Source: Rothia aerolata
GTDB taxonomy: Bacteria; Actinomycetota; Actinomycetes; Actinomycetales; Micrococcaceae
DNA: 64,000 nucleotides
Assembly (NCBI RefSeq): GCF_014635585.1
Contig: NZ_BMDC01000004.1
Location: 124,001 to 188,000 of the forward strand
Reading direction: 5' to 3'
Shown: piece by piece, positions 36,180 to 44,532 of the stretch
Position numbering within the stretch: the first letter of the stretch is position 1
Layout: each line of letters opens with the position of its first letter
Position numbers and translations under genes: made by a program
The notes under the pieces: model-generated
Told to the model about the DNA's origin: nothing
Database searches by the model: none
The model's input: the letters and a program-made list of their open reading frames with translations, nothing else

Positions 36180-36659
36180 TTTGTCCTTTCAAACGGGTTT
36201 TGCTTGTACCTTAGGTCTACCCACAGGAATCTACGTGTACCGAGATCCTGTTTCAGCGCAAAATCCAGGAATACCCCATATCGCAGGTGCTGGAATTTTG
36301 GGTGGTAGTGGGTTGAGGTTAGTTTCTGGGACTAAGTTGTGGGGTTGGTTGTTTTCTGGCTGTGAGGGCGTTGGGGATACACTTTTACCCCATACCCCTA
36401 TCCAACCCCGCCCCAGCATGATTCAACGCCTCAAACCAAACAATAATAGCAATCGACAGAGTCGTCACTAGGTCAGGAGTCAACTCACAAGCTATCGCTA
36501 ATAGGTGATTGCATTAGATCGCATGCTATTGAATGTTTTGTTTACAGCACTGCGGGATATGTGTTTTTATAAGTGTCATATACTGACTGAAGGTATGTCG
36601 TAGACTTTTTCCTTCGTTTGACTAGGTGTTTTGGTAGCTCTGTTATCAAACTGTTATAT
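36180..36659. other. Intergenic DNA without a recognised gene
   Basis: Between the palindrome and the bacteriocin-like gene I see no convincing coding frame. A segment at about 36193-36235 resembles one at about 35850-35895, which may be remnants of a duplicated element. Confidence 0.4.
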
Positions 36660-36675
36660 AGTAAGTTGACTTACT
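36660..36675. promoter_or_regulatory. Inverted repeat in the promoter region of the bacteriocin-like gene
   Basis: AGTAAGT-TG-ACTTACT, 73 bp before the start codon, in an AT-rich promoter region with TATAGT and TATATT -10-like elements on either side. Candidate operator. Confidence 0.4.
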
Positions 36676-36747
36676 TATATTGTGTGTGTGAGGTTTAAGT
36701 GTTGCCAATCACCAGAGCAAAGATACTCTGGGACGAAAGGAAGAACA

Positions 36748-37302
36748 ATGACTCCTGGAAAGAAAATCTCCACTAATTTTGCTATCGGACTCCTTGCTGT
36801 GGGCACAATATGTGCCGTTGCTCCGAGTGCCCATGCGACGACTCCTACTAGCACTGTTTCAAGTACGAACGCTACTGAAGGTTCACTCAAGTATCTCGCT
36901 GTTAACGATAGTCAAGCCATCATCGGCTCCAACGAGTTCGATCTTTCCTTTAACGATGAGGGCAAAGCTATCGCCACCGATACAGAAGGTAACTCAGAGG
37001 TGCTTCCCGAGGAATCAGTTGACCAGAACGGCAATCAAATCTTCTTGAAGTATGAAGATAACGGAAATAACGAGTTACTTGTTTCCGCAATCGCAACTAC
37101 AGAAATGCGTAGTGTAGGTCAATGCCTGACCGGTATCGGAGGTGGAGCCGTAACTGGCGCAGGAACTCTAGGCCTAGCTGGCGCGGCAGTTGGAACTGTC
37201 ACTCTCCCTGTTATCGGAACCGTAGGAGCCGGGGGAGTAGGCACCGTAGTTGGTGGAGTAGGCGGTGGCCTAACTGGCGCAGCTGCATCATGTTTTGGAT
37301 AG
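36748..37302 (+). CDS. Secreted glycine-zipper protein, bacteriocin-like precursor
   Basis: 184 residues in three parts. A Sec signal (ISTNFAIGLLAVGTICAV, cleavage after AHA at about 30). An acidic middle (about 31-120) that looks like a propeptide (ATDTEGNSEVLPEESVDQNG, ISP-like strands). A C-terminal core of 59 residues between Cys126 and Cys182, made almost only of Gly, Ala, Val and Thr with repeated GxxxG steps (GGGAVTGAGTLGLAG, GTVVGGVGGGLTG). Such cores insert in membranes as helical hairpins, as in colicin-V-like and two-peptide bacteriocins. Start is the ATG at 36748 with AAAGGAAG upstream; a longer frame from 36682 has none. Function is inferred. Confidence 0.65.
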   Translation: MTPGKKISTNFAIGLLAVGTICAVAPSAHATTPTSTVSSTNATEGSLKYLAVNDSQAIIGSNEFDLSFNDEGKAIATDTEGNSEVLPEESVDQNGNQIFLKYEDNGNNELLVSAIATTEMRSVGQCLTGIGGGAVTGAGTLGLAGAAVGTVTLPVIGTVGAGGVGTVVGGVGGGLTGAAASCFG

Positions 37303-37344
37303 AATTTCAACATCTGTCCCATCAAGGATATTTGAGCGATATTT

Positions 37345-37536
37345 ATGTTAGAAAGAATTCAAAATAATATTGGTCTTCCAGCAATTCTTCTGTATTGGGG
37401 TTTAGGCATAGTTAGCTACCTGCTGTTTCGTAGTATAGAAGCAGATTTGGTGCTCATTGGGTGGCTCCTTGGAGTCCCATTTGTAGCAGTAGGTACGTTG
37501 TTAACCCTAGGGTGGTTCCTGGGAAGGGAGTCTTAG
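37345..37536 (+). CDS. Small membrane protein, possible immunity partner
   Basis: 63 residues with two membrane helices (about 11-29 and 33-57) and short charged ends (MLERIQNN, GRES). It starts 42 bp after the secreted glycine-zipper protein in the same direction, with only weak ribosome-site signal. Small two-helix proteins in this place are usual for bacteriocin immunity, but nothing in the sequence proves it. AT-rich like its neighbour. Confidence 0.5.
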   Translation: MLERIQNNIGLPAILLYWGLGIVSYLLFRSIEADLVLIGWLLGVPFVAVGTLLTLGWFLGRES

Positions 37537-37694
37537 TGCGCTTGATAAAGCCAAGATATTTTCCTAATAAGTCCACCACCATTTGATTAAGGATGCTCTC
37601 AGCTCCTTTTCCTAGGTTTAGCCCAAAGCTACTAGCGATTGAGATTGAGCAGAATAATATTTCTGCCCACCGCAGAGCTTAAAGCCCCACTAAG
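37537..37694. other. Intergenic DNA
   Basis: No gene or clear signal between the small membrane protein and the hairpin at 37695. Confidence 0.5.
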
Positions 37695-37753
37695 GAGCCG
37701 GCTTCTGAACAAAGAGCCGTCTTTCTAGCGGCCTTTTGTTCAGAAGCCGGCTC
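37695..37753. terminator. Hairpin with 19-bp arms
   Basis: Perfect arms 37695-37713 and 37735-37753 around a 21-nt loop that has its own GCCG/CGGC stem. It separates the bacteriocin-like unit from the DUF202 genes; the T-tract is poor. Confidence 0.6.
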
Positions 37754-37838
37754 TTTAACAGCGCCGAAGCCAGAAAATTCTGGTATTGCTAGAGGTAGCC
37801 CAGGTTGACAGCCCAGCAGACCGAGAGCAAGGAGACAC

Positions 37839-38213
37839 ATGAGCAAGGACGATCGAGACTGGCTCTCCCGCAAGCTTTTCCGCGAGGGAACCGAACCTGA
37901 CCCGCGTTTCACCCTGGCAAACGAGCGCACCTTTCTAGCCTGGATTAGAACCTCCCTCGCCTTTCTCGCGGGCGGCATCGCCGCCTACGCCTTTGAGGGA
38001 ATGCCCGGCATTGACGGCGAACGTTGGCACATCATCGCCTTTCTCATGCCCATCCTTGCCTGCATCCTCACCGTTTTTGCGGTCTTTCGCTGGATTCGGG
38101 TAGAGCGCTCCATGCGGGTGGGAAAGCCCCTGCCCTCCCCTGCCGGACTCCCCCTTATTGTTCTAATCGTTGCGGTTTCTTCGGCAATCGTGGTTAGCCT
38201 GTCTGTGGTCTAG
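37839..38213 (+). CDS. DUF202 (YidH-like) membrane protein
   Basis: 124 residues with three membrane helices. ANERTFLAWIRTSLAFLAGGIAAYAF is the DUF202 signature; a short basic stretch (RWIRVERSMRVGKPLP) separates helices 2 and 3. Function unknown in general. AAGGAGACAC precedes the ATG. It is followed after 1 nt by a second DUF202 gene. Confidence 0.85.
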   Translation: MSKDDRDWLSRKLFREGTEPDPRFTLANERTFLAWIRTSLAFLAGGIAAYAFEGMPGIDGERWHIIAFLMPILACILTVFAVFRWIRVERSMRVGKPLPSPAGLPLIVLIVAVSSAIVVSLSVV

Positions 38214-38214
38214 C

Positions 38215-38598
38215 ATGTCTGATTTTTCTCAGGAGCGGAGGCGCAGCAAAACCAGAAGGCTCCGTTTTCGCCGTAGCAACACCAATCCCCGTTTTCTTGA
38301 GCCGATTCATTCCGATGTTGGCCTACAGCCCGAGCGCTCCTCCCTCTCCTGGGTACGCACCTGTTTCTCTCTCTTTATTCTGCTTCTTGTTCAACTGAGA
38401 CTGGGGCATTTTACCCTCTTCCCCACCCTGATCATCATCGGAGCAACGGTCTGGGTCTTCTTCACAGCAACCACCCGCTATGAGAACCAGGCACGCGGGG
38501 TTGCCAATGAAAAGTACCACCCCAACACCGCCCAGGTTCTTGGGCTGGCCGCACTGGTACTTGCCATGTGTATCGCGATAATTCTGACCCTCTTCTAG
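38215..38598 (+). CDS. DUF202 membrane protein (partner)
   Basis: 127 residues: basic N-terminus (SQERRRSKTRRLRFRRSNT), then DVGLQPERSSLSWVRTCFSLFILLL, the DUF202 motif with R-T-L/S-W-x-R, and three helices. YidH/YidG-type pairs of this kind are common and may form one complex. The ATG at 38215 lies directly behind the TAG of the first gene. Confidence 0.82.
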   Translation: MSDFSQERRRSKTRRLRFRRSNTNPRFLEPIHSDVGLQPERSSLSWVRTCFSLFILLLVQLRLGHFTLFPTLIIIGATVWVFFTATTRYENQARGVANEKYHPNTAQVLGLAALVLAMCIAIILTLF

Positions 38599-38611
38599 GG
38601 AGTAAGCCCCG

Positions 38612-38673
38612 TTGTACAGGGTTATCTCTGATGTACAGAGATACCGCTGTACATCAGAGACAAGCCTGTACAA
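38612..38673. terminator. Two-tier hairpin
   Basis: Outer arms TTGTACAGG/CCTGTACAA and inner arms of 14 bp (38625-38638, 38647-38660). Contains repeated TGTACAG. Follows the DUF202 pair. Confidence 0.65.
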
Positions 38674-38701
38674 AATAAGTGGGTTGCGGTCTTCTAACAC
38701 A

Positions 38702-38743
38702 GTGGCCCCTGTACCCAGGAGAATTCCTGTGCACAGGGGCCAC
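38702..38743. terminator. Bidirectional terminator
   Basis: GTGGCCCCTGT/ACAGGGGCCAC with inner CAGGA/TCCTG, just downstream of the leftward GntP gene. Confidence 0.65.
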
Positions 38744-38761
38744 GCCTATATCTCAGAGCTC

Positions 38762-40234
38762 CTAGGAAAGAGCCGGGAAAGCCAGGCCGGCGGCAACCAC
38801 TGCCACCAGGCCAATGAAGGGCACCAGCACGGTAACCACACCAATGTCTTTGTAACCCTGGCGGTGGGTCATGCCACACACCAGCAGCAGGGTCACAATA
38901 GCGCCATTATGCGGCAGAGAGTCGAAGCTAACCGATGCCATAGCAATAGCGCGGTGCATCAGTTCAGCACTAATTCCCTGGTCAGCCGCCATCTGAGAGA
39001 GCTGCTCACCAAAAGACTGCAGGGTAATGGAAAGACCGCCAGAGGATGAACCGGTAATACCCGAAATCACCGCGGTAGCCACCACGCCCACAATCAGCGG
39101 GTTATCACTGACCCCAAAGAGGCCATCGCGCAGAACGGCAAAGACAGCCAGTGAAGCAATCACGGCACCGTAACCCACCTCAGAGGCGGTGGTGAAAACG
39201 GGCAGAACCGCCGTCTTCGCGCCGTCATTAAGCGACTCGACGTACTCTTTAAACTTCTTGGGCTGCATCAGGAAGATCAGAATTCCCGCAACCACCAGCG
39301 CCACGGTCACCGACCACACGCCCAGTACCGCCTGCAGGGTGGTGGCGCCGAACTTCTCTTCGGCGAGGTAGGAGGTATCGAGGCGCGGAGAAATTACGTA
39401 AACGTAGAGGGCGTTGACAGCCACAACCACCAGAATCGGCAGCAGACCGATCAGGCCGCGCTTGGCAGTGCCCACCGGCGGCATCACGATGGCGGCGGTT
39501 TCGGGGGCGGGGCGGTCGCCGATACTTTCGGAGACGCCGTCGGTGCTGGGGGACGACGGCAGTAGGGTGTTCTCTGACTTAACGGCGAAATCGATGAAGC
39601 CCTCACCGGCCTTTCTCATGCTGCGCTCCCGCCACATCAGCCAGCCCATACCGCACACAAAGGTAACCGCTGCACCAAAGAGGCCCAGAATCGGGGCGGC
39701 GAAGGTGGTGGTACCGAAGAAGCGGGTGGGAATCGCGTTGTGAATCTGGGGAGAACCGGGTAGCGCCGCGGTAGCAAAGGTAAAGATACCCAGAGCAATA
39801 GCGGCAGGAAGCAGACGCATTGAGACGTTAGCGTTCTTAAAGAGCGGCTTAGCAATGGGAACGATGGTAAAGGCAATCACCCAGGCGCTCACACCACCGT
39901 AGGTGAGAAGAGCGGTGATGATAGCGGTAACCAGCACAGCCCGCTTAGGGCCGAAAATCTGGGGAATCCAGCGGGCAATGTCTTCGGCATAGCCGCTGAC
40001 AGTCATCAGGCGGCCAAAAATAGCACCCGCTAGGAAGAGCGGGAAGAAGCCGATGATGAAGTTACCCAGAGCAGGCATAAAGATCTGGGTGTAGGAGGCG
40101 AGCAAGGGTGCGCCAGAAAAAGCGATAGCAATCAGAGCTGCGAGTGGAGCAATAGCAACAACGGAGTGTCCTCGGTATGCGAGACCGATCAGGAACACCA
40201 GCGAAAGAACTATGCCTATCAAACCCCAAAGCAT
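38762..40234 (-). CDS. GntP-family permease
   Basis: 490 residues with about 13 membrane segments. GFFPLFLAGAIFGRLMTVSGYAEDIARW, the first repeat motif LTYGGVSAWVIAF with FATAALPGSPQIHNAIPT, and the second SGITGSSSGGLSITLQSFG with SFDSLPHNGAIVTLL show the two-fold repeat of gluconate/hydroxy-acid (GntP/CitMHS-like) carriers. A long cytoplasmic loop (about 205-265) is in the middle. The substrate may be an organic acid. AAGGAG precedes the ATG; a MarR-type palindrome lies just upstream. Confidence 0.83.
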   Translation of the reverse strand: MLWGLIGIVLSLVFLIGLAYRGHSVVAIAPLAALIAIAFSGAPLLASYTQIFMPALGNFIIGFFPLFLAGAIFGRLMTVSGYAEDIARWIPQIFGPKRAVLVTAIITALLTYGGVSAWVIAFTIVPIAKPLFKNANVSMRLLPAAIALGIFTFATAALPGSPQIHNAIPTRFFGTTTFAAPILGLFGAAVTFVCGMGWLMWRERSMRKAGEGFIDFAVKSENTLLPSSPSTDGVSESIGDRPAPETAAIVMPPVGTAKRGLIGLLPILVVVAVNALYVYVISPRLDTSYLAEEKFGATTLQAVLGVWSVTVALVVAGILIFLMQPKKFKEYVESLNDGAKTAVLPVFTTASEVGYGAVIASLAVFAVLRDGLFGVSDNPLIVGVVATAVISGITGSSSGGLSITLQSFGEQLSQMAADQGISAELMHRAIAMASVSFDSLPHNGAIVTLLLVCGMTHRQGYKDIGVVTVLVPFIGLVAVVAAGLAFPALS

Positions 40235-40288
40235 AGAGACTCCTTGAAGGACTAAGTAAGGAAAGATTGAGCGGCAAACGGGCCGCGA
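40235..40288. promoter_or_regulatory. Leader of the GntP gene
   Basis: Contains the AAGGAG ribosome site of the GntP gene; otherwise no feature. Confidence 0.5.
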
Positions 40289-40310
40289 TTTAGTTCACCT
40301 ATGAACTAAA
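40289..40310. promoter_or_regulatory. Palindrome, candidate MarR operator
   Basis: TTTAGTTCA-CCTA-TGAACTAAA, upstream of the GntP gene. AGTTC half-sites recur at about 40466-40472 and in the marR-hmgA gap near 41083-41088, so the neighbouring MarR protein is the likely ligand. Confidence 0.5.
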
Positions 40311-40552
40311 TTTTTGAGCATGACCCATATATTACATACCAAAAACGTGTTCTACGCCATGAAGTTTCGCTGTGTGAAACCGAATTTTCAGGGGTTGATC
40401 GAGCAAAATCCGCGAGATGTCAAGGGAAAAGTGCACTCTGACACTAAGTAAAAATTTTTAAAAATAGTTCACTTGTTGACAAGTTTTAGATCCGATATAT
40501 AGAGTGATAGCCATCATAACGGAAAGGGGATTAGCGCAGTTTGCGCGGCTAC

Positions 40553-41062
40553 TTACGCACCGCTTTCCCGCTCAATCGAACGAGAGAGACTCAGCTTGTT
40601 GAGCAAGATACTCAGTATCTCTTGTTCGGAGTCGGTGAAGTCGGCAAGTAGCTTACGCTGCAGGCGCTCCTGCTGTTCGACAGCAGCCTTGACCAGGCGG
40701 CGTCCCTCATCGGTGAGGGAGAGGACGATCGATCGTCCGTCGTCAGGCGAGGGGCTCCGAGTCAGCAGCCCCCTCTTTTCAAAGGAGGAAGACAGACTTG
40801 AGACAGATGCTCGACTAGTGTTGGTGAACTCTGCGGCACGAACCGGCTCAATATCGCCCATAACCCACAGAACAAACAGCAGGCGGTAGCCAGACCAGGT
40901 GAGGTTCAAAGACTTATGAACCTTGCTTTCGAACTCAGAGATGAGGTTCGAAGAGGTGCGGTTTAGCTGAACCAAAACCGTGTTGAGCCGGGGATCGATA
41001 GAGGGAATTTCTTCCCGTAGCCGCCGCTCAGAAAGTTCACCGAAGGTACGAGCATCAATCAT
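40553..41062 (-). CDS. MarR family transcriptional regulator
   Basis: 169 residues: an N-terminal helix for dimerisation, the winged helix at about 70-125 (VRAAEFTNTSRASVSSLSSSFEKRGLLTRSPSPDDGRSIVLSLTDEGRRLV, with the wing DGRS), and a C-terminal helix. It lies divergent to hmgA with 59 bp between, so it most likely controls the homogentisate genes, perhaps with homogentisate or an intermediate as ligand; it may also act on the GntP gene. Confidence 0.88.
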   Translation of the reverse strand: MIDARTFGELSERRLREEIPSIDPRLNTVLVQLNRTSSNLISEFESKVHKSLNLTWSGYRLLFVLWVMGDIEPVRAAEFTNTSRASVSSLSSSFEKRGLLTRSPSPDDGRSIVLSLTDEGRRLVKAAVEQQERLQRKLLADFTDSEQEILSILLNKLSLSRSIERESGA

Positions 41063-41121
41063 CTTTAGTCTTCTTTTCTTTGATTAGTTCTTCCACCGAC
41101 AAACTGAAGGGATAGGTAGAC

Positions 41122-42333
41122 ATGCCTTTCTACACGAAAGTTGGTCTTCTTCCAAAGCATCGCCACACGCAGATGCGTGATGAAGATGGCAACCTCTACT
41201 ACGAGGAGCTTCTCGGAGAAGAAGGCTTCTCGCTCGATTCATCACTTGCTTACCACAAGCATATTCCATCGGCCCTGGTTGATGTGCGCTCCTGGGAGCT
41301 ACCCGACCAGACCCTAACCCCCAACGACCCGTTGCTTCCCCTGCATCTGAAGCTGCACGATCTGACCTTCGAGGGTGAAGGTGGCAAGGTCGATGCTGTG
41401 CGTCACCGCCGCCTGGTGCTGGGCAACAGCGACGTCCGTATCTCCTACGCCCTGGTCAACGAAACCAGCCCCCTTTACAAGAACGGCATTGGCGATGAAC
41501 TCGTCTATGTCGAGCGCGGTTCGGCCCTGGTAGAGACCATGTTCGGTGCCCTGGAAGTTTCTCAGGGTGACTACATCATCATTCCCCGCGCTGTTATTCA
41601 TCGCTGGGTTCTGCGCGATGGGGAAGAGGCCCGCCTCTACTTCATCGAGGCTAACTCCCACGTGGCTCCGCCCCACCGCTACCTCTCCCGCTACGGTCAG
41701 CTGCTGGAGCACGCTCCCTTCTTCGAGCGCAACTACCGCATTCCGACCGATCCGCTGCTGGCTGACGGCCAGGATGTTGAGGTCTACATCAAGCACCGCG
41801 GCCACGGTCCCTCGGGTGTTTCAGGCTCCATCCACGTGATGCCCGAGCACCCCTTCGACATCGTCGGTTGGGACGGCTGCCTCTACCCCTTCGTATTCAG
41901 CGTCTACGACTACGCGCCTATTACCGGCAAGCTGCACCAGCCGCCGCCGTCACACCAGGTCTTTGAGGGTCACAACTTTGTTGTCTGCAACTTTGTGCCC
42001 CGCAAGGTGGATTACGCCGAAGGCGCAATCCCCGTGCCCTACTACCACTCCAACGTTGACTCCGATGAGGTCATGTTCTACGTAGAGGGTGACTACGAGG
42101 CTCGTAAGGGCTCCGGTATCAACCAAGGCTCTATCTCCCTGCACCCGGCGGCCCACTCTCACGGCCCCCAGCCCGGTGCTATGGAGGCCTCCATCGGCAA
42201 GGAGTTCTTCGATGAACTGGCCGTGATGGTTGATACCTTCCAGCCCCTGCTCCTTGGCGAAGCCGGCCTTGCAGCCAACGATCCGGCCTACAAGTCCTCC
42301 TGGACCGGCGGCCGCTGGATTGGTCAGAAGTAA
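41122..42333 (+). CDS. hmgA: Homogentisate 1,2-dioxygenase
   Basis: 403 residues. Opens the ring of homogentisate to 4-maleylacetoacetate with Fe(II). Cupin features are clear: GDYIIIPRAVIHRW, then the iron ligands in YYHSNVDSDEVMFYVEGDY (His about 310, Glu about 316) and LHPAAHSHGPQPG (His about 346). SGSIHVMPEHPFDIVGWDG is a strong family block. First gene of the operon, with GAAGGG upstream and a MarR gene divergent. Its TAA shares a base with the next ATG. Confidence 0.93.
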   Translation: MPFYTKVGLLPKHRHTQMRDEDGNLYYEELLGEEGFSLDSSLAYHKHIPSALVDVRSWELPDQTLTPNDPLLPLHLKLHDLTFEGEGGKVDAVRHRRLVLGNSDVRISYALVNETSPLYKNGIGDELVYVERGSALVETMFGALEVSQGDYIIIPRAVIHRWVLRDGEEARLYFIEANSHVAPPHRYLSRYGQLLEHAPFFERNYRIPTDPLLADGQDVEVYIKHRGHGPSGVSGSIHVMPEHPFDIVGWDGCLYPFVFSVYDYAPITGKLHQPPPSHQVFEGHNFVVCNFVPRKVDYAEGAIPVPYYHSNVDSDEVMFYVEGDYEARKGSGINQGSISLHPAAHSHGPQPGAMEASIGKEFFDELAVMVDTFQPLLLGEAGLAANDPAYKSSWTGGRWIGQK

Positions 42334-43175
42334 TGACTGAAGCGACGTTTGAGAAGTTCTTTGACGACGCCGCTGTCTTTCCCCCGGGGCTAGCGCCCCT
42401 TGAGCGCGCGGTGGATGAGCACATCCGCCGCGCTGCAGATCCGGTGGCCTCACGTTTTGTGGGGCCTCTGGTTCTGCCTGTGGGACAGGTAGAAAAGGCG
42501 ATAGAGTTGGCTGGTTCCTCTGCCATTGATATCAATGTGGTGGGCCCCGCCGAGCAGATTGACGATCTTAAGAAGATAATGTCTGCCAACACCACCGATT
42601 CTCGGGTGGTCGGTGCCGAGTTTAAGCTGGGCTCCCTTGAGGCCCCCGAGGCTTTGAAGGCGGTTGCTGATTTCGCCTCGGAGAACAGCAGTATTGAGGT
42701 TTATCTGGAGCTGCCCTACGAGCAGGTAACCGACGAAAACCTCGATTTCCTGGCCCAGCACGGCATTAATCTGAAGTTCCGCACCGGCGGTGTGACCGCC
42801 GATCTCTTCCCCTCAGATACCGAGCTGGTGGATGTCATCGACAAGGCTCTGCGCCACGAACTGGCCTTCAAGTTCACGGCGGGTCTGCACCGGGCGATGC
42901 GCTACACCGATGAGGAGACCGGCTTTGACCACTTTGGTTTTGCCAACATCGGTGCGGCCATCGATACCCTACAGCGCGGGGGTAGTCGGGACGACGCTCT
43001 GGCGGCTCTCAACAGCACCGACAGCGATGCTGTGAGCGAGAAAATCACCGCCGGAGACACTGAATGGCGCGAGGCTTTCCGCTCCTTTGGTACCTGCTCG
43101 GTGCCAGAGCCCACGGGAACCCTCCGCGACCTGGGGCTAATGCGCCCCGAAACTGTTGAACGATTCGAGATGTAG
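42333..43175 (+). CDS. Unknown protein between hmgA and fahA (candidate isomerase)
   Basis: 280 residues, soluble. Conserved-looking blocks are FFDDAAVFPPGLAPLERAVDEH at the N-terminus, LKFRTGGVTADLFPSDTEL in the middle, and FKFTAGLHRAMRYTDEETGFDHFGFANI (about 175-205). The alternating strands and helices suggest a TIM-like barrel. I recall similar unannotated proteins in Streptomyces. It is translationally coupled to hmgA (TAATG) and 7 bp from fahA. The pathway step between them is maleylacetoacetate isomerase, usually a glutathione enzyme, which no other gene here supplies. Confidence 0.7.
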   Translation: MTEATFEKFFDDAAVFPPGLAPLERAVDEHIRRAADPVASRFVGPLVLPVGQVEKAIELAGSSAIDINVVGPAEQIDDLKKIMSANTTDSRVVGAEFKLGSLEAPEALKAVADFASENSSIEVYLELPYEQVTDENLDFLAQHGINLKFRTGGVTADLFPSDTELVDVIDKALRHELAFKFTAGLHRAMRYTDEETGFDHFGFANIGAAIDTLQRGGSRDDALAALNSTDSDAVSEKITAGDTEWREAFRSFGTCSVPEPTGTLRDLGLMRPETVERFEM

Positions 43176-43182
43176 GAGAGTC

Positions 43183-44406
43183 ATGAGTTTTGCAGATACC
43201 TATTCAACCGCTGGTTTTGGTGTTCAGAACCTGCCTTACGGTTCCTTTTCTGCCGACGGCGGTAAGACTTTCCGTCTCGGTGCCCGCCTCGGCGAGCGCG
43301 TGATTGACCTGGGCGCCCTGGCAGCTGCCGTGGGCGGCCTGGATGAAAAGGCCACCCAGGCTGTCTCGGCATCTAACCTTGATGCTCTGCTGGCAGCGGG
43401 TGCCTCTGTGTGGTCGCAGGTGCGCACCTGGTTGCAGAAGGTAGTCACCGAAGAAGAGGTCAGCACCGTTGAGCCTCACACCCACGCGGTAGACGGTGTC
43501 ACCTACCAGCTGGCTTTTAGCCCCGCTGACTACGTGGACTACTACGCTTCCGAGCACCACGCTACCAACCTGGGCAAGATGTTCCGCCCCAATGAGGATG
43601 CCCTGAAGCCCAACTGGAAGCACCTGCCGGTGGGCTACCACGGCCGCTCCGGCACCGTGGTTGTTTCCGGCACCGACGTGCCCCGCCCCAAGGGTCTGCG
43701 CCCCGAAGAAAGCGGTATTCCCAGCTTTGGCCCCAGCCGCCGTCTTGATATTGAGGCTGAGATTGGCTTTGTGCTGGGAGGCTCCGCCCCTAAGGGTGAG
43801 GTGAGTGTGCAGAAGGCAGCTGAGGAGCACATCTTTGGTGTCTTCCTCTTCAATGACTGGTCTGCCCGCGATATTCAGAATTACGAGTACGTTCCCCTGG
43901 GCCCCTACCTGGGTAAGTCTTTCGCTTCGACCGCAGGCACCTGGATTGTTCCCTGGGAGGCGCTGAAGGCCGCCCGTGTTGATGCGCCCGAGCGCACCTA
44001 TCCTGTGGCCTCCTACCTTGAGGACGGCGCTGAGGTGGGCGGCGGTTACGGCCTGGACATCACCATGGGCGTGACCGTCAACGGCGAGACTGTCTCCCAC
44101 CCGCCCTTCAAGTACCTTTACTGGACAGCGCCGCAGATGGTGGCTCACATGACCGTCAATAACGCTTCTCTGCGCCCCGGCGATATGTTTGCCTCCGGCA
44201 CGGTTTCTGGCCCCGAGAAGAGCCAGCGCGGCTCCTTCATTGAGCTGAGCTGGGGAGGTAAAGAGCCGCTGACCTTGAAGGACGGCTCTGAGATGTTCTT
44301 CCTCGAAGACGGCCAGGAGATTGGTCTTACCGGCACCGCTCCCGCAGCTAATGGCGAGACCATTGACTTCGGTGAGTGCCTGGGAACCATCAAGCCGGCA
44401 ACCTAA
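43183..44406 (+). CDS. fahA: Fumarylacetoacetase
   Basis: 407 residues. Splits fumarylacetoacetate to fumarate and acetoacetate. Motifs: YASEHHATNLGKMFRP (catalytic His), WKHLPVGYHGRSGTVVVSGT, EAEIGFVLG and NDWSARDIQNYEYVPLGPYLGKSF (metal ligands Glu/Asp and the Lys), and GDMFASGTVSGPE near the end. I chose the ATG at 43183, with TAGGAGAG before it. It ends the hmg operon; a terminator hairpin follows at 44421. Confidence 0.93.
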   Translation: MSFADTYSTAGFGVQNLPYGSFSADGGKTFRLGARLGERVIDLGALAAAVGGLDEKATQAVSASNLDALLAAGASVWSQVRTWLQKVVTEEEVSTVEPHTHAVDGVTYQLAFSPADYVDYYASEHHATNLGKMFRPNEDALKPNWKHLPVGYHGRSGTVVVSGTDVPRPKGLRPEESGIPSFGPSRRLDIEAEIGFVLGGSAPKGEVSVQKAAEEHIFGVFLFNDWSARDIQNYEYVPLGPYLGKSFASTAGTWIVPWEALKAARVDAPERTYPVASYLEDGAEVGGGYGLDITMGVTVNGETVSHPPFKYLYWTAPQMVAHMTVNNASLRPGDMFASGTVSGPEKSQRGSFIELSWGGKEPLTLKDGSEMFFLEDGQEIGLTGTAPAANGETIDFGECLGTIKPAT

Positions 44407-44420
44407 TAACCCGCGATGAG

Positions 44421-44451
44421 GGCACCCTGGCATCTACAGATGCGGGGTGCC
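44421..44451 (+). terminator. Intrinsic terminator after fahA
   Basis: GGCACCC/GGGTGCC with an inner GCATC/GATGC stem and a TACA loop, followed by TTCCTTAATTTTTT. Confidence 0.75.
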
Positions 44452-44532
44452 TTCCTTAATTTTTTATAGCGCACAGTAGGGTTTTGCTACCGCTGAGGAA
44501 CTCTGCAGGTGGCAGACACAAAGAAGGTAATC

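Noticed and set aside
35889-36471. Open frames of 93 and 105 residues around the 60-bp palindrome
   Set aside because: They run through palindromes, lack ribosome sites and have no plausible protein features.
43204-44433. 409-residue open frame antisense to fahA
   Set aside because: It lies on the opposite strand of a gene with full catalytic motifs; composition is that of a third-position shadow and no family is recognisable.
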